A stretch of 46,740 bases of DNA. Source: Oscillospiraceae bacterium. Lineage in GTDB: Bacteria; Bacillota; Clostridia; Oscillospirales; Oscillospiraceae. This document shows, piece after piece, positions 22,222 to 29,878 of this stretch. The position numbers and the translations under genes were made by a program. Below the pieces are notes generated by a model. The model ran no database searches and was not told where the DNA came from. It was given only the letters and a program-made list of their open reading frames with translations. The stretch is from positions 1 to 46,740 of the forward strand of contig JAFTXW010000009.1 of the NCBI GenBank assembly GCA_017461445.1, written 5' to 3'. Within the stretch, counting starts at the first letter, position 1. Every line of letters starts with the position of its first letter.

Positions 22222-24198
22222 ATGTCGATTCAAACAGCATTGGAAGAATACGCCCAGGCACTGCGCCAGGGCCAGAAGGAATACCGGGAGCTGCTGATGG
22301 CGGGCAAGGACCCCCATCCCGCAGTGCTGGACGAGATCCTGCCGGAGGGCCCCGAATCCGCACTGGATATCGGCACCCTGGAGATCCCTGCGGAGCGGAT
22401 CGTCGGTGTCAAGACCAGGGGCCGCATTACCGCCTTCACCGCCACCTTTAAGCCGCTGCTGGAAGCAAAATCCGAATTTGCAAACAAGTGGGTCCATCTG
22501 TGCATGGCCCATCTGGGGGAAACGGGCATCACCGACCCCATTCTCTGCTATGAATATCTGGGTAATTTCTATGTCCAGGAGGGCAACAAGCGGGTCAGTG
22601 TCCTGCGCCACTTCGGTGCGCCCCGGATCCCCGGCACCGTCAAGCGCATTCTGCCCCCCATGAGCGACGATCCCCGGATCAAGGCCTACTATGAATTCCT
22701 GGATTTTTATAAGGTATCCAAGCTTTATACCATCCAGTTCCGCCGCCCCGGCGACTACGCCCGGATGCTTTCCTATCTGGGCAAAAAGTCCGATGAGATT
22801 TGGACTGAAGAGGAGCGGCGCACCTTTAACGCTTATTTCCACTATTTTATGGATGCCTTCACCGCCCAGAATACCAAGGGCGACGATGTGCTGCCGGAGG
22901 AAGCATTGCTCCTTTGGCTGAACCTGTACCCCTTCCAGGATCTGGGACGCATGACCGCCGCCCAGCTGAAAAAGAGCCTTGCGGCCCTGTGGGAGGATAT
23001 CCTTTCCACCACCAAGCAGGACTCCGTCAAGGTGAAGACCAGAGCCGAGGACGAGAGCAATTCCAATCTCTTCATCCGCATCGCCTCTGCCCTGGACTGC
23101 CTGAATGTGGCCTTCGTCCACCAGCTGACCCCTGCCAAAAGCACCTGGGTCCTGAGCCACGAGGAAGGCCGGGAGCACATCGAGCGGGTCTTCGGCGATC
23201 GGATCAACGTCCGCAGCTATTTTGACGCCAACACCCCCGAGCAGGCGGAGCAGCTCATCGAGCAGGCCGTCAGCGACGGCGCGCAGGTGGTCTTCACCAC
23301 CTCTCCCCCCTTAAGCCGGGCCACCCTGAAAGCAGCGGTGAAATACCCCAAGGTCCGGTTCCTGAACTGCTCCGTGGATCAGCCCTATTCCAGCATCCGC
23401 ACCTACTATGGCCGCATGTATGAGGCCAAGTTCATCACCGGTGCCATCGCCGGTGCCATGGCGGGCGACGACCGCATCGGCTATATCACCTCCTATCCCA
23501 TCTTCGGTGTCCCCGCATCCATCAACGCCTTTGCCCTGGGTGCCCAGATGACCAACCCCCGGGCGCAGATCGAGCTGCGGTGGTCCTGCCTTCCCGGCAC
23601 CCCCCAGGCGGATTTCTTCGCCGACGGCATCCGGGTCATCTCCAACCGCAGCGTCCCCACCCAGTCCCAAATGTATCTGGACTTCTGCAGCTACGGAACC
23701 TATCTGATGGATGACCTGGGCGACCTGGTGCCCCTGGCATCCCCCACCTGGGTCTGGGGCAAATTCTACGAATTCGTTCTGCGGAACGTCTTCTCCGGCG
23801 GCTGGAAGCATGAAAAGGGCGAATCCACCGCCCTGAACTACTGGCTGGGCATGGACAGCGGCGTGATTGGCCTGAAGCTGTCCGACAAACTGCCGGAGGG
23901 TGTCCGCCGTCTTGCCAAGATCCTCCAGCGGGGCATGGCCGACGGCTCCATCGATCCCTTTTTCCGCCGGATCGTAGCCCAGGACGGCACCGTAAAGAAC
24001 GACGGCAGCCGCACCTTCACCCCCGCCCAGATCCTGCATATGGACTGGCTGTGCAGCAATGTCATCGGCTCCATCCCTCCCTTCGAGGAGATCCTGCCCA
24101 TTTCCCAGAACATGGTTCGGGAGCTGGGTATATACAGAGACAAGGTCCCACCGGAGAAGGAGGCAAAGCCCCGTGAAGATTTTGACCGTATCCGATGA
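22222..24198 (+). CDS. ParB-like domain fused to a BMP-type binding domain, no signal peptide
   Basis: A 658-residue protein. The first 280 residues carry a ParB/sulfiredoxin-like motif (YEYLGNFYVQEGNKRVSVLRHFG near 110-130). From about residue 290 a PnrA/BMP periplasmic-binding-protein fold follows (LNVAFVHQLTPAKSTW, SHEEGREHIERVFGD, AKFITGAIAGAMAGDDRIGYI, TWVWGKFYEFVLRNVF). BMP proteins bind nucleosides for ABC import, yet this one begins MSIQTALEEYAQALRQGQ with no signal peptide or lipobox, so it should be cytoplasmic. No transporter genes are near. It is likely a sensor or regulator of a nucleoside-like ligand; this is inference. The ATG follows AGGAGG. Confidence 0.8.
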   Translation: MSIQTALEEYAQALRQGQKEYRELLMAGKDPHPAVLDEILPEGPESALDIGTLEIPAERIVGVKTRGRITAFTATFKPLLEAKSEFANKWVHLCMAHLGETGITDPILCYEYLGNFYVQEGNKRVSVLRHFGAPRIPGTVKRILPPMSDDPRIKAYYEFLDFYKVSKLYTIQFRRPGDYARMLSYLGKKSDEIWTEEERRTFNAYFHYFMDAFTAQNTKGDDVLPEEALLLWLNLYPFQDLGRMTAAQLKKSLAALWEDILSTTKQDSVKVKTRAEDESNSNLFIRIASALDCLNVAFVHQLTPAKSTWVLSHEEGREHIERVFGDRINVRSYFDANTPEQAEQLIEQAVSDGAQVVFTTSPPLSRATLKAAVKYPKVRFLNCSVDQPYSSIRTYYGRMYEAKFITGAIAGAMAGDDRIGYITSYPIFGVPASINAFALGAQMTNPRAQIELRWSCLPGTPQADFFADGIRVISNRSVPTQSQMYLDFCSYGTYLMDDLGDLVPLASPTWVWGKFYEFVLRNVFSGGWKHEKGESTALNYWLGMDSGVIGLKLSDKLPEGVRRLAKILQRGMADGSIDPFFRRIVAQDGTVKNDGSRTFTPAQILHMDWLCSNVIGSIPPFEEILPISQNMVRELGIYRDKVPPEKEAKPREDFDRIR

Positions 24199-24859
24199 GG
24201 AATGCCCCGCGTTTTGGGATTACTACACCCCCGGGCGGCTGGCGGAATACGATCTCATCATATCCTGCGGCGATCTGAAGGCGGACTACCTGAGCTTTCT
24301 CGTTACCATGGCCCGGTGCCCGGTGCTTTACGTCCACGGGAACCACGACACCACCTACCACCTGCATCCCCCCGAGGGCTGCGACTGCATCGATGACCAC
24401 ATCGTTACCTACAACGGCCTGCGCATTTTGGGTCTTGGGGGCTGCCGCAAATACCATCCCGGCCCCCACCAATATACCGAAAAGCAGATGCGCCGCCGCA
24501 TCCGCAAGCTGAAATGGCTGCTGTGGCTGCTGGGCGGCGTGGACATCGTGGTGACCCACGCACCCCCGGAGGGTCTGGGGGATGCCGATGATCCGGCCCA
24601 CTGGGGCTTTGCGGCCCTGCGGGAGCTGATCGAGGAGCACCACCCCAAATATCTGCTCCATGGTCACGTCCACATGAGCTACGACAATTCCCTTTCCCGC
24701 GTGCGGGAGTATGAGGGCACCACCCTCGTCAACACCTACGAGCGGTACGTCCTGGAAATTCCCGATCCCCCCTGCAAGCCCAAAGAACTGGGCCAGGTGA
24801 TCTGGAAGACCCCCCACGGGGAGAAAAAGGATGTACTGGATCATCCCTTATATCGATAA
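24173..24859 (+). CDS. Calcineurin-like metallophosphoesterase
   Basis: A 228-residue phosphoesterase. Metal-site motifs: ISCGDLKADY, LYVHGNHDTTY, VVTHAPPEGLG and LLHGHVHMSY. The first motif, normally D-x-H, reads SDEE here, as in some family branches, so one metal ligand differs. The start is GTG 24173 with AAGGAGG eight bases before; it overlaps the end of the preceding gene by 26 bases, which points to coupled translation. Its substrate is unknown; pairing with a nucleoside-binding-like protein suggests a nucleotide, but this is inference. Confidence 0.85.
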   Translation: MKILTVSDEECPAFWDYYTPGRLAEYDLIISCGDLKADYLSFLVTMARCPVLYVHGNHDTTYHLHPPEGCDCIDDHIVTYNGLRILGLGGCRKYHPGPHQYTEKQMRRRIRKLKWLLWLLGGVDIVVTHAPPEGLGDADDPAHWGFAALRELIEEHHPKYLLHGHVHMSYDNSLSRVREYEGTTLVNTYERYVLEIPDPPCKPKELGQVIWKTPHGEKKDVLDHPLYR

Positions 24860-24876
24860 AAAGAGGTGAACCCCCT

Positions 24877-25524
24877 ATGTTTACCGGCTTTACCCCCGAG
24901 ACCATCGATTTCCTCTGGGGCATCCGCATGAACAACAACCGGGACTGGTTCCAGGAGCATAAAAAGCAGTATGTCAGCACCCTGTACGAGCCTATGAAGG
25001 CCCTGGGACAGGAGCTGTTCCAGCCCTTTCTGGACAAGCCCGGCAATATTTTAAAGGTAAGCCGCATCTACAGGGACGCCCGGATGCATCCCCCAGAGCC
25101 ATATAAGGAAAGCCTGTGGATCTGCATCCGCCAGGATGTGGAGTGGTGGGCGGAAAATCCCTGCCTGTATTTTGAGATCAACCCCGAGGGCGTTTCCTAC
25201 GGCTTCTTTATCTGGAAGCCCCGTACCGCCACCATGGAGGATTTTCGAAAACACATCACCGCCTATCCCAGCGAATTTCTGGACCTGATCCAATCCACCG
25301 AGGAAGCGGTGGGAATGCCCATCACGGTGGAGTGCTATAAACGCCCCAAGCCCACGGACAACCCCGACCTGGCCCCCTACTTTGCCTGGAAGGGTCAAAT
25401 CGGCTGCACCCGGGATATTCCCCCCGGCCCCGAGATCTTCGGCCCCCAGTTGAAAGAGGAAGTCATGGACTTCTTCGAAAAGCTGACCCCGCTGTACGAG
25501 TATTTTAACCGCTTCAAAGTATAA
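24877..25524 (+). CDS. DUF2461 family protein
   Basis: A 215-residue protein with the DUF2461 hallmarks: FTPETIDFLWGIRMNNNRDWFQEHKKQY at the start, KVSRIYRDARM and PYKESLWICIR in the middle, then YFEINPEGVSYGFFIW. The family has no established activity. The ATG follows AGAGGTGA and the gene lies 17 bases after the phosphoesterase, so it is likely third in that operon. A large inverted-arm repeat follows. Confidence 0.88.
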   Translation: MFTGFTPETIDFLWGIRMNNNRDWFQEHKKQYVSTLYEPMKALGQELFQPFLDKPGNILKVSRIYRDARMHPPEPYKESLWICIRQDVEWWAENPCLYFEINPEGVSYGFFIWKPRTATMEDFRKHITAYPSEFLDLIQSTEEAVGMPITVECYKRPKPTDNPDLAPYFAWKGQIGCTRDIPPGPEIFGPQLKEEVMDFFEKLTPLYEYFNRFKV

Positions 25525-25533
25525 AGGATATCA

Positions 25534-25667
25534 TAGGGGAGGGTCTTGACCCTCCCGGCGATGCGAAGCATCGCAACGGCCGAAGGCCGTTCCAATACCG
25601 ATACCATAGATTGCCCTATGGGCAATGGCATCCTTCGGATGACCGGGAGGGTCAAGACCCTCCCCTA
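25534..25667. repeat. Inverted-arm element with four triloop hairpins, copy 1
   Basis: Perfect 25-bp arms (25534-25558 and 25643-25667), each itself palindromic (GGGAGGGTC/GACCCTCCC). Inside are four small hairpins: CGATGC-GAA-GCATCG, AACGGCC-GAA-GGCCGTT, ATTGCCC-TAT-GGGCAAT and GGCATCC-TTC-GGATG. The same plan occurs at 38979-39118 with different arms. Confidence 0.85.
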
Positions 25668-25705
25668 CAATTTTACTGTCACCCCCACACAAAGGAGAAA
25701 ATTCC

Positions 25706-26593
25706 ATGAAGAACACCATTTTTACCGGCATGGCTACCGCCATTGTCACCCCCATGACCGCTGACGGCATCGACTACGAGGCCCTGGGTCGGTTTATTGA
25801 CTTCCAGATTGAAAACGGCATCGACGCCATCGTGGTCATGGGCACCACTGGCGAGAACGCCACCATCGAGCCCGAGGATCAGAAGGAAGTCATCCGCTAC
25901 ACCGTGGAGCGGGTTGCGAAGCGTGTCCCCGTTATCGCCGGTACCGGCACCAACAACACCGAGCATGTTCTGCACAACACCAGGAACGCCTGCGAGGTGG
26001 GCGCGGATGCCATTCTGGTCGTCACCCCCTACTACAACAAGGCCACCCAGAACGGCCTGATCAAGCACTTCACCACCGTGGCTGACGCTTCCACCGTCCC
26101 CGTCATCCTGTACAACGTCCCCGGACGCACCGGCTGCAACCTGCTGCCCAAGACCGTTGCCAAGCTGGCGGAGCATCCCAATATCGTGGGTGTCAAGGAA
26201 GCCACCGGAAATATGGCCCAGATGGTGGAGATCATGCACCTGTGCGGCGACAAGATCGACGTGTACTCCGGCGAGGATGCCCTGACCGTTTCCATGATGG
26301 CCATGGGCGGCGCGGGCACCATCAGCGTGCTGTCCAATGTGGCCCCCAAGGAGGCCGTTGCCATGACCGACGCCTGCAAGGCCGGGGACTACAAGACCGC
26401 CGCCAAGCTGCAGTGCGACCTGCTGCCCCTGATCAACGCCCTGTTCAGCGAGGTCAATCCCATCCCCGCCAAGGCCGGCGTTTCCGCCATGGGCTTCGGC
26501 GAGGAGCACCTGCGCCTCCCCCTGACCCCCATGGAGGATGCCACCCGGGAAAAGCTGTACGAAGAAATGAGAAAGCTGGGTATCAACGTATGA
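25706..26593 (+). CDS. dapA: 4-hydroxy-tetrahydrodipicolinate synthase
   Basis: A 295-residue DapA. The active-site signature MGTTGENATIE lies at about residues 45-55. Tyr of the proton relay is in VILYNVPGRTGCNL, and the Schiff-base Lys in NIVGVKEATGNM (near 163). It condenses pyruvate with aspartate semialdehyde, the first step to diaminopimelate and lysine, in the cytosol. The ATG follows AAAGGAG. Its stop overlaps the dapB start as ATGA. No lysine riboswitch is seen in the short leader, which is bounded by the repeat element. Confidence 0.96.
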   Translation: MKNTIFTGMATAIVTPMTADGIDYEALGRFIDFQIENGIDAIVVMGTTGENATIEPEDQKEVIRYTVERVAKRVPVIAGTGTNNTEHVLHNTRNACEVGADAILVVTPYYNKATQNGLIKHFTTVADASTVPVILYNVPGRTGCNLLPKTVAKLAEHPNIVGVKEATGNMAQMVEIMHLCGDKIDVYSGEDALTVSMMAMGGAGTISVLSNVAPKEAVAMTDACKAGDYKTAAKLQCDLLPLINALFSEVNPIPAKAGVSAMGFGEEHLRLPLTPMEDATREKLYEEMRKLGINV

Positions 26594-27309
26594 AAGCAGT
26601 GATTTGCGGTGCCAACGGTGCCATGGGCAAGCTGATCTGCGGCATCCTCGGTGACGAAGTTGCAGGCAAGGTCAGCATCGACGGCGAGAACAATGTCCCC
26701 AAGACCTTCGCGGAGCTGGGCAAAGTGGAAGCCGACGTGGTCATCGACTTCTCCCACCACACCGCCATCGCGGATGTGCTGGCCTACGCCAAGGCCATCG
26801 GCGCGGCTGCCGTCATCGGCACCACCGGCCACACCCCAGAGGAAAAGGAAATGATCTTTTCCGCCGCCAAGGAAATCCCCGTATTCTACTCCGGCAACAT
26901 GAGCCTGGGCATTGCGGTGCTGTGCCGCCTTGCCAAGCAGGCTGCCGCCGCCTTCCCTGATGCGGACATTGAGATCGTGGAAGTCCACCACACCCGCAAG
27001 GTGGATGCCCCCAGCGGCACCGCCCTGATGCTGTTCAACGCCATCAAGGAAGTCCGCCCCCAGGCAGTCGCCAACTGCGGCCGGGCCGGTGAGGGCAAGC
27101 GCACCAAGGAAGAAATTGGCATTTCTTCCCTGCGTCTGGGCAATGTGGTGGGTGTCCATGAGATCCACATCAACACCGGCACCCAGGCCCTGACCCTAAG
27201 ACACGAAGCCATCACCCGCGCCATGCTGGCCGACGGTGCCGTAGACGCCGCCCGGTTCATGGAAGGCAAGGGCGTGGGGCTTTATAACATGGAAAACCTG
27301 TTGAATTGA
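26590..27309 (+). CDS. dapB: 4-hydroxy-tetrahydrodipicolinate reductase
   Basis: A 239-residue DapB, slightly short as in many Clostridia. N-terminal Rossmann part VICGANGAMGKLI; VVIDFSHHTAI; VIGTTGHTPEE; the substrate-binding signature IEIVEVHHTRKVDAPSGTAL at about residues 130-150, with His and Lys for catalysis. It reduces the DapA product to tetrahydrodipicolinate with NAD(P)H. The ATG overlaps the dapA stop by four bases. The C-terminus runs into the following palindrome. Confidence 0.96.
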   Translation: MKAVICGANGAMGKLICGILGDEVAGKVSIDGENNVPKTFAELGKVEADVVIDFSHHTAIADVLAYAKAIGAAAVIGTTGHTPEEKEMIFSAAKEIPVFYSGNMSLGIAVLCRLAKQAAAAFPDADIEIVEVHHTRKVDAPSGTALMLFNAIKEVRPQAVANCGRAGEGKRTKEEIGISSLRLGNVVGVHEIHINTGTQALTLRHEAITRAMLADGAVDAARFMEGKGVGLYNMENLLN

Positions 27310-27371
27310 AAATGGATAATGGAAAATTGAAAATTATTTTCCGGTAATTTTCAACTTTCAATTTCCAATTC
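27303..27371. repeat. Low-complexity palindrome, AAATTGAAA type
   Basis: Left arm GAATTGAAAATGGATAATGG..AAATTGAAAATTA; right arm TAATTTTCAACTTTCAATTT..CCAATTC. It begins inside the last codons of dapB and separates it from dapF. Confidence 0.7.
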
Positions 27372-27389
27372 GGAACGAGGTATCAGCTT

Positions 27390-28175
27390 ATGAATGTGTA
27401 TTATATGAACGGCGCGGGCAATGATTTTATGGTCATGGATGCCCGCGGGCGGGAGGAGCTGGATTTCTCCGCCCTTGCACTGGAATACTGCCGCATGACC
27501 GGGGCTGACGGCTTTATGGCCGTGGGGGAATCGGACATTGCCGATTTCCGCCTGCACTTCTACAACGCCGACGGCTCCCGGGGCGAGATGTGCGGCAACG
27601 GTGCCCGGTGCATCTGCCGCTTCGCTTACGATATGGGCATCGCCGGGGCAGAAATGACCGTCCAAACCGATGCGGGTCTGGTGCCCGGCTGGCGGCTGGA
27701 CGAAAACCAGTACAAGGTGAAGCTGAACAACCCCGGCGTGCTGGACCTGCACCGGAAGGGCCAGATTGCTTATGTGGAGCTGGGTGACCCCGGCGTGCCC
27801 CATGCCGTCGCGGAATATAACGGCGACCTGTGGGCCGATGCCGACTGCATCTGGGATCACATGCGGCAGCTGCGCTATGACCCCGCCTTCCCCAAGGGGG
27901 CCAACGTGAATTTCTATCAGGTGCTGGGCGATGCGGAGGTGCGCATCCTGACCTTCGAGCGGGGCGTGGAGGACTTTACGCTTGCCTGCGGCACCGGCAC
28001 CGGCAGCGTGGCCTGTACCCTGTGGCTGAAAGGCAAGCTCCCCGGCGGCACCCTCACCGCCCACAACCGCGGCGGCACACTAAAGATCACCATCAGCGGC
28101 GAAGAAGGGATCATCCATTCCATTTACCTGGAAGGCCCCACCGAGACGGGGAAGGTATACGAATTGAAAATTTAA
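27390..28175 (+). CDS. dapF: Diaminopimelate epimerase
   Basis: A 261-residue DapF. N-terminal YYMNGAGNDFMVMD; first catalytic Cys in EMCGNGARCICRFA (near residue 71); second Cys in FTLACGTGTGSVACTLW (near 199). It converts LL- to meso-diaminopimelate for peptidoglycan and lysine, working last in the pathway begun by dapA and dapB upstream. The gene follows them on the same strand after an 80-base palindrome; the ATG follows CGAGGT. Another repeat and the rpsF promoter lie downstream. Confidence 0.95.
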   Translation: MNVYYMNGAGNDFMVMDARGREELDFSALALEYCRMTGADGFMAVGESDIADFRLHFYNADGSRGEMCGNGARCICRFAYDMGIAGAEMTVQTDAGLVPGWRLDENQYKVKLNNPGVLDLHRKGQIAYVELGDPGVPHAVAEYNGDLWADADCIWDHMRQLRYDPAFPKGANVNFYQVLGDAEVRILTFERGVEDFTLACGTGTGSVACTLWLKGKLPGGTLTAHNRGGTLKITISGEEGIIHSIYLEGPTETGKVYELKI

Positions 28176-28177
28176 TA

Positions 28178-28280
28178 TTGAAAGTTGAAAATTGTGGTAT
28201 TGCCTTCGGCAATGATTTAAAATAGTCGGCGCAGCCGACACCTTAACTTTCCACTTTCAACTTTCAATTTTCAACTTTTA
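28178..28280. repeat. Palindrome with inner triloop hairpins after dapF
   Basis: Outer arms of the AAAGTTGAAAATT type (28179-28194; 28246-28278) enclose ATTGCC-TTC-GGCAAT (28199-28213) and GTCGGC-GCA-GCCGAC (28225-28239). It combines the low-complexity arms with the inner-hairpin plan of the elements at 25534 and 38979. Confidence 0.75.
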
Positions 28281-28322
28281 TAGTAAAAACCACTTGACAT
28301 TTCAAGTGGTTTTTACTATAAT
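28281..28322 (+). promoter_or_regulatory. Perfect promoter inside a perfect palindrome, rpsF operon
   Basis: TTGACA (28294-28299), 17-base spacer, TATAAT (28317-28322). The whole -35 and spacer lie in a 17-bp palindrome (28281-28297 with 28302-28318, loop CATT) whose 3' arm contains TTTTT, so the same bases can act as a terminator for dapF transcripts. Confidence 0.85.
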
Positions 28323-28401
28323 ATTATGGTCTGCGAATGCGGACAAATCCTTGCTCACGGCGCGACCGTGGGCCAAAAGTCCAAAAGGAGGTGCAATCAA
28401 C

Positions 28402-28698
28402 ATGGCTAAGATCACCGGTAAGTATGAGGTCCTTTACATCCTGGAGCCCACTCTGGGTGAGGAGGCAACCGCAGCACTTGTGGAAAAGTTCAAGGCAATG
28501 GTGGAAGCGGAGGGTACTCTGCTGAGCATTGATGAGTGGGGCAAGCGTCGCCTGGCTTACGCTATCAATGACCTGACCGAGGGTTACTACGTTCTGATGA
28601 ACATGGAAACCAAGCCCGAGTTCCCCGCAGAGCTGGAGCGCGTGATGAAGATCACGGAAGGCGTTATGCGCTGCCTGACCACCGCAGTGGAGGAGTAA
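28402..28698 (+). CDS. rpsF: Ribosomal protein bS6
   Basis: A 98-residue S6: KYEVLYILEPTLGEEATAALVEKF at the start, WGKRRLAYAINDLTEGYYVLMNM in the middle, MKITEGVMRCLTTAVEE at the end. It binds 16S rRNA with S18 in the small subunit platform. The ATG at 28402 follows AAAGGAGGT; the frame upstream runs through the promoter and is not coding. It is first in rpsF-ssb-rpsR, the conserved bacterial order. The leader of about 70 bases could carry an S6:S18 autoregulatory site, but I could not confirm one. Confidence 0.96.
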   Translation: MAKITGKYEVLYILEPTLGEEATAALVEKFKAMVEAEGTLLSIDEWGKRRLAYAINDLTEGYYVLMNMETKPEFPAELERVMKITEGVMRCLTTAVEE

Positions 28699-28701
28699 TC
28701 T

Positions 28702-29229
28702 ATGCTCAACCACATCACCATCATGGGTCGCCTGGTCCGTGACCCTGAGCTCCGCCGTACCGGCAGCGGTATTGCGGTAGCAAGCTTTCGCGTAGCTGTC
28801 GATCGGGACTTTGTTTCCAAGGACGGCGGCGAGAGAAAGGCTGATTTCATCGACTGCGTCGCTTGGCGTCAGACTGGAGAATTTATCTCCAAGTATTTCA
28901 CCAAGGGCCGCATGATCGTTGTGGATGGCCGTCTCGAAATGCGCGACTGGACCGACAAGGAAGGCAACAAGCGTACTTCTGCTGAGATCGTAGTGGCAAA
29001 TGCCTACTTCGGCGACAGCAAGCGGGATTCCGACAATTCCGGTTCCTCCTACGGCGGCAACGCCTATGGCGGAAACAGCTACGGCGGCTACAATAATAAC
29101 AATTATGGTGGCTACCAGGCTCCGGCCCCCGCTCCCGCCCCCAGCTACGGTGGCTACTCTGCCCCCGCCGCTGCTCCCGCATCCGATTTCGCGATGCTGG
29201 AGGACGATGACGCACAGCTGCCCTTCTAA
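28702..29229 (+). CDS. ssb: Single-stranded DNA-binding protein
   Basis: A 175-residue SSB. The OB fold is at residues 1-105 (MLNHITIMGRLVRDPELRRTGSG, FIDCVAWRQTGEFISKYFTKG, MIVVDGRLEMRDWTDKEGNKR). A Gly/Tyr/Asn-rich linker (YGGNAYGGNSYGGYNNNNYGGY) with Pro/Ala follows, and the acidic tip EDDDAQLPF binds partner proteins. It works in replication and repair as a tetramer. It sits three bases after rpsF in the ribosomal operon. Confidence 0.96.
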   Translation: MLNHITIMGRLVRDPELRRTGSGIAVASFRVAVDRDFVSKDGGERKADFIDCVAWRQTGEFISKYFTKGRMIVVDGRLEMRDWTDKEGNKRTSAEIVVANAYFGDSKRDSDNSGSSYGGNAYGGNSYGGYNNNNYGGYQAPAPAPAPSYGGYSAPAAAPASDFAMLEDDDAQLPF

Positions 29230-29267
29230 AAGAACTTTTCTACTAGACTTACAAGGAGGGAAATCCC

Positions 29268-29504
29268 ATGGCTAACGAACAGCGTATGCGTCCCCGCAAG
29301 CGTAAGAAGGTTTGCGCATTCTGCGTGGATAAGATGACCAGCATCGATTACAAGGACACCGCTAAGCTCCGCCGTTACCTGTCCGAGCGCGGCAAGATCC
29401 TGCCCCGCCGTACCACCGGTACCTGCGCCGCTCACCAGCGTGACCTGACCACCGCCATCAAGCGCGCCCGTCAGATCGCTCTGCTGCCCTACGTCGCTGA
29501 CTGA
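29268..29504 (+). CDS. rpsR: Ribosomal protein bS18
   Basis: A 78-residue S18: [23 protein letters not shown], then [25 protein letters not shown]. The CxxC pair with the later Cys and His marks a zinc-binding version. It pairs with S6 in the small subunit. The ribosome site is AAGGAGGGA; the operon ends at a terminator just after. Confidence 0.96.
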   Translation: MANEQRMRPRKRKKVCAFCVDKMTSIDYKDTAKLRRYLSERGKILPRRTTGTCAAHQRDLTTAIKRARQIALLPYVAD

Positions 29505-29516
29505 TTTGCGATCCAA

Positions 29517-29547
29517 CGCCCCGAAGCCTCAGGTTTCGGGGTGTTTT
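29517..29547 (+). terminator. Terminator after rpsR
   Basis: CCCCGAAGCCT pairs with AGGTTTCGGGG, then TGTTTTT. Confidence 0.85.
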
Positions 29548-29561
29548 TCGTCTGTGCAAAG

Positions 29562-29593
29562 CAAAAAATCCGGCTTGCATTCTCAAGCCGGAT
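29562..29593 (-). terminator. Terminator of toxin mRNA, copy 1
   Basis: ATCCGGCTTG pairs with CAAGCCGGAT; on the minus strand TTTTTTGC follows. It overlaps the -35 and spacer of the antitoxin promoter on the other strand. Copy 2 has the same hairpin at 29918-29943 with a poorer T run. Confidence 0.75.
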
Positions 29594-29603
29594 GTGCTAT
29601 CAT
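29575..29603 (+). promoter_or_regulatory. Promoter of antitoxin RNA, copy 1
   Basis: TTGCAT (29575-29580), 17-base spacer, TATCAT (29598-29603). Copy 2: TTGCAA (29925-29930), TATCAT (29948-29953). Confidence 0.75.
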
Positions 29604-29609
29604 ATAGAC

Positions 29610-29703
29610 AAGAGGAACACCGACGAACGGTTACCTCCCCTCGTTGTTACGAAATTACTTCGTCCATCGCTGGCAGGCTGTGGGACGGAGTAATTTCTTT
29701 TTT
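29610..29703 (+). ncRNA. Type I antitoxin RNA, copy 1
   Basis: Predicted plus-strand RNA of about 95 bases from the promoter above to the terminator GAAATTACTTCGTCC/GGACGGAGTAATTTC plus T run (29651-29703). It is complementary to the 3' untranslated part of the toxin mRNA, the arrangement of the Bacillus txpA/RatA pair. Transcription has not been shown. Confidence 0.65.
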
Positions 29704-29716
29704 CAAGAAGTTACTG

Positions 29717-29806
29717 TTACTTATCTCTGCGCGTAAAAGCGAGGACAAGTGTGATGACTGCAATGATAACCATGCTATAAGAAAACAGGTTTTCATAAGT
29801 AACCAT
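29717..29806 (-). CDS. Type I toxin peptide, copy 1 (holin-like/TxpA-like)
   Basis: A 29-residue peptide, MVTYENLFSYSMVIIAVITL continuing VLAFTRRDK: one hydrophobic helix and a basic end, the build of the holin-like toxin family (MVTYEALF... starts) and of TxpA/BsrG toxins. The ribosome site GGGGGTGGTGAG is paired with CACCTCCCC just upstream, so translation should be held back. Its own minus-strand promoter lies 75 bases upstream, and an antisense RNA overlaps its 3' end. Copy 2, 351 bp away, encodes the identical peptide. Function by analogy: membrane damage when the antitoxin RNA is lost. Confidence 0.75.
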   Translation of the reverse strand: MVTYENLFSYSMVIIAVITLVLAFTRRDK

Positions 29807-29878
29807 CTCACCACCCCCATTCCTGGGGAGGTGCCGTCCGCCGTTAGTGGTGTCCCTCAAGGGCATAATGCCACGGTT

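Noticed and set aside
25668-25705. Lysine riboswitch before dapA
   Set aside because: Only 38 bases separate the repeat element from dapA, too short for a lysine aptamer, and no conserved core is seen.
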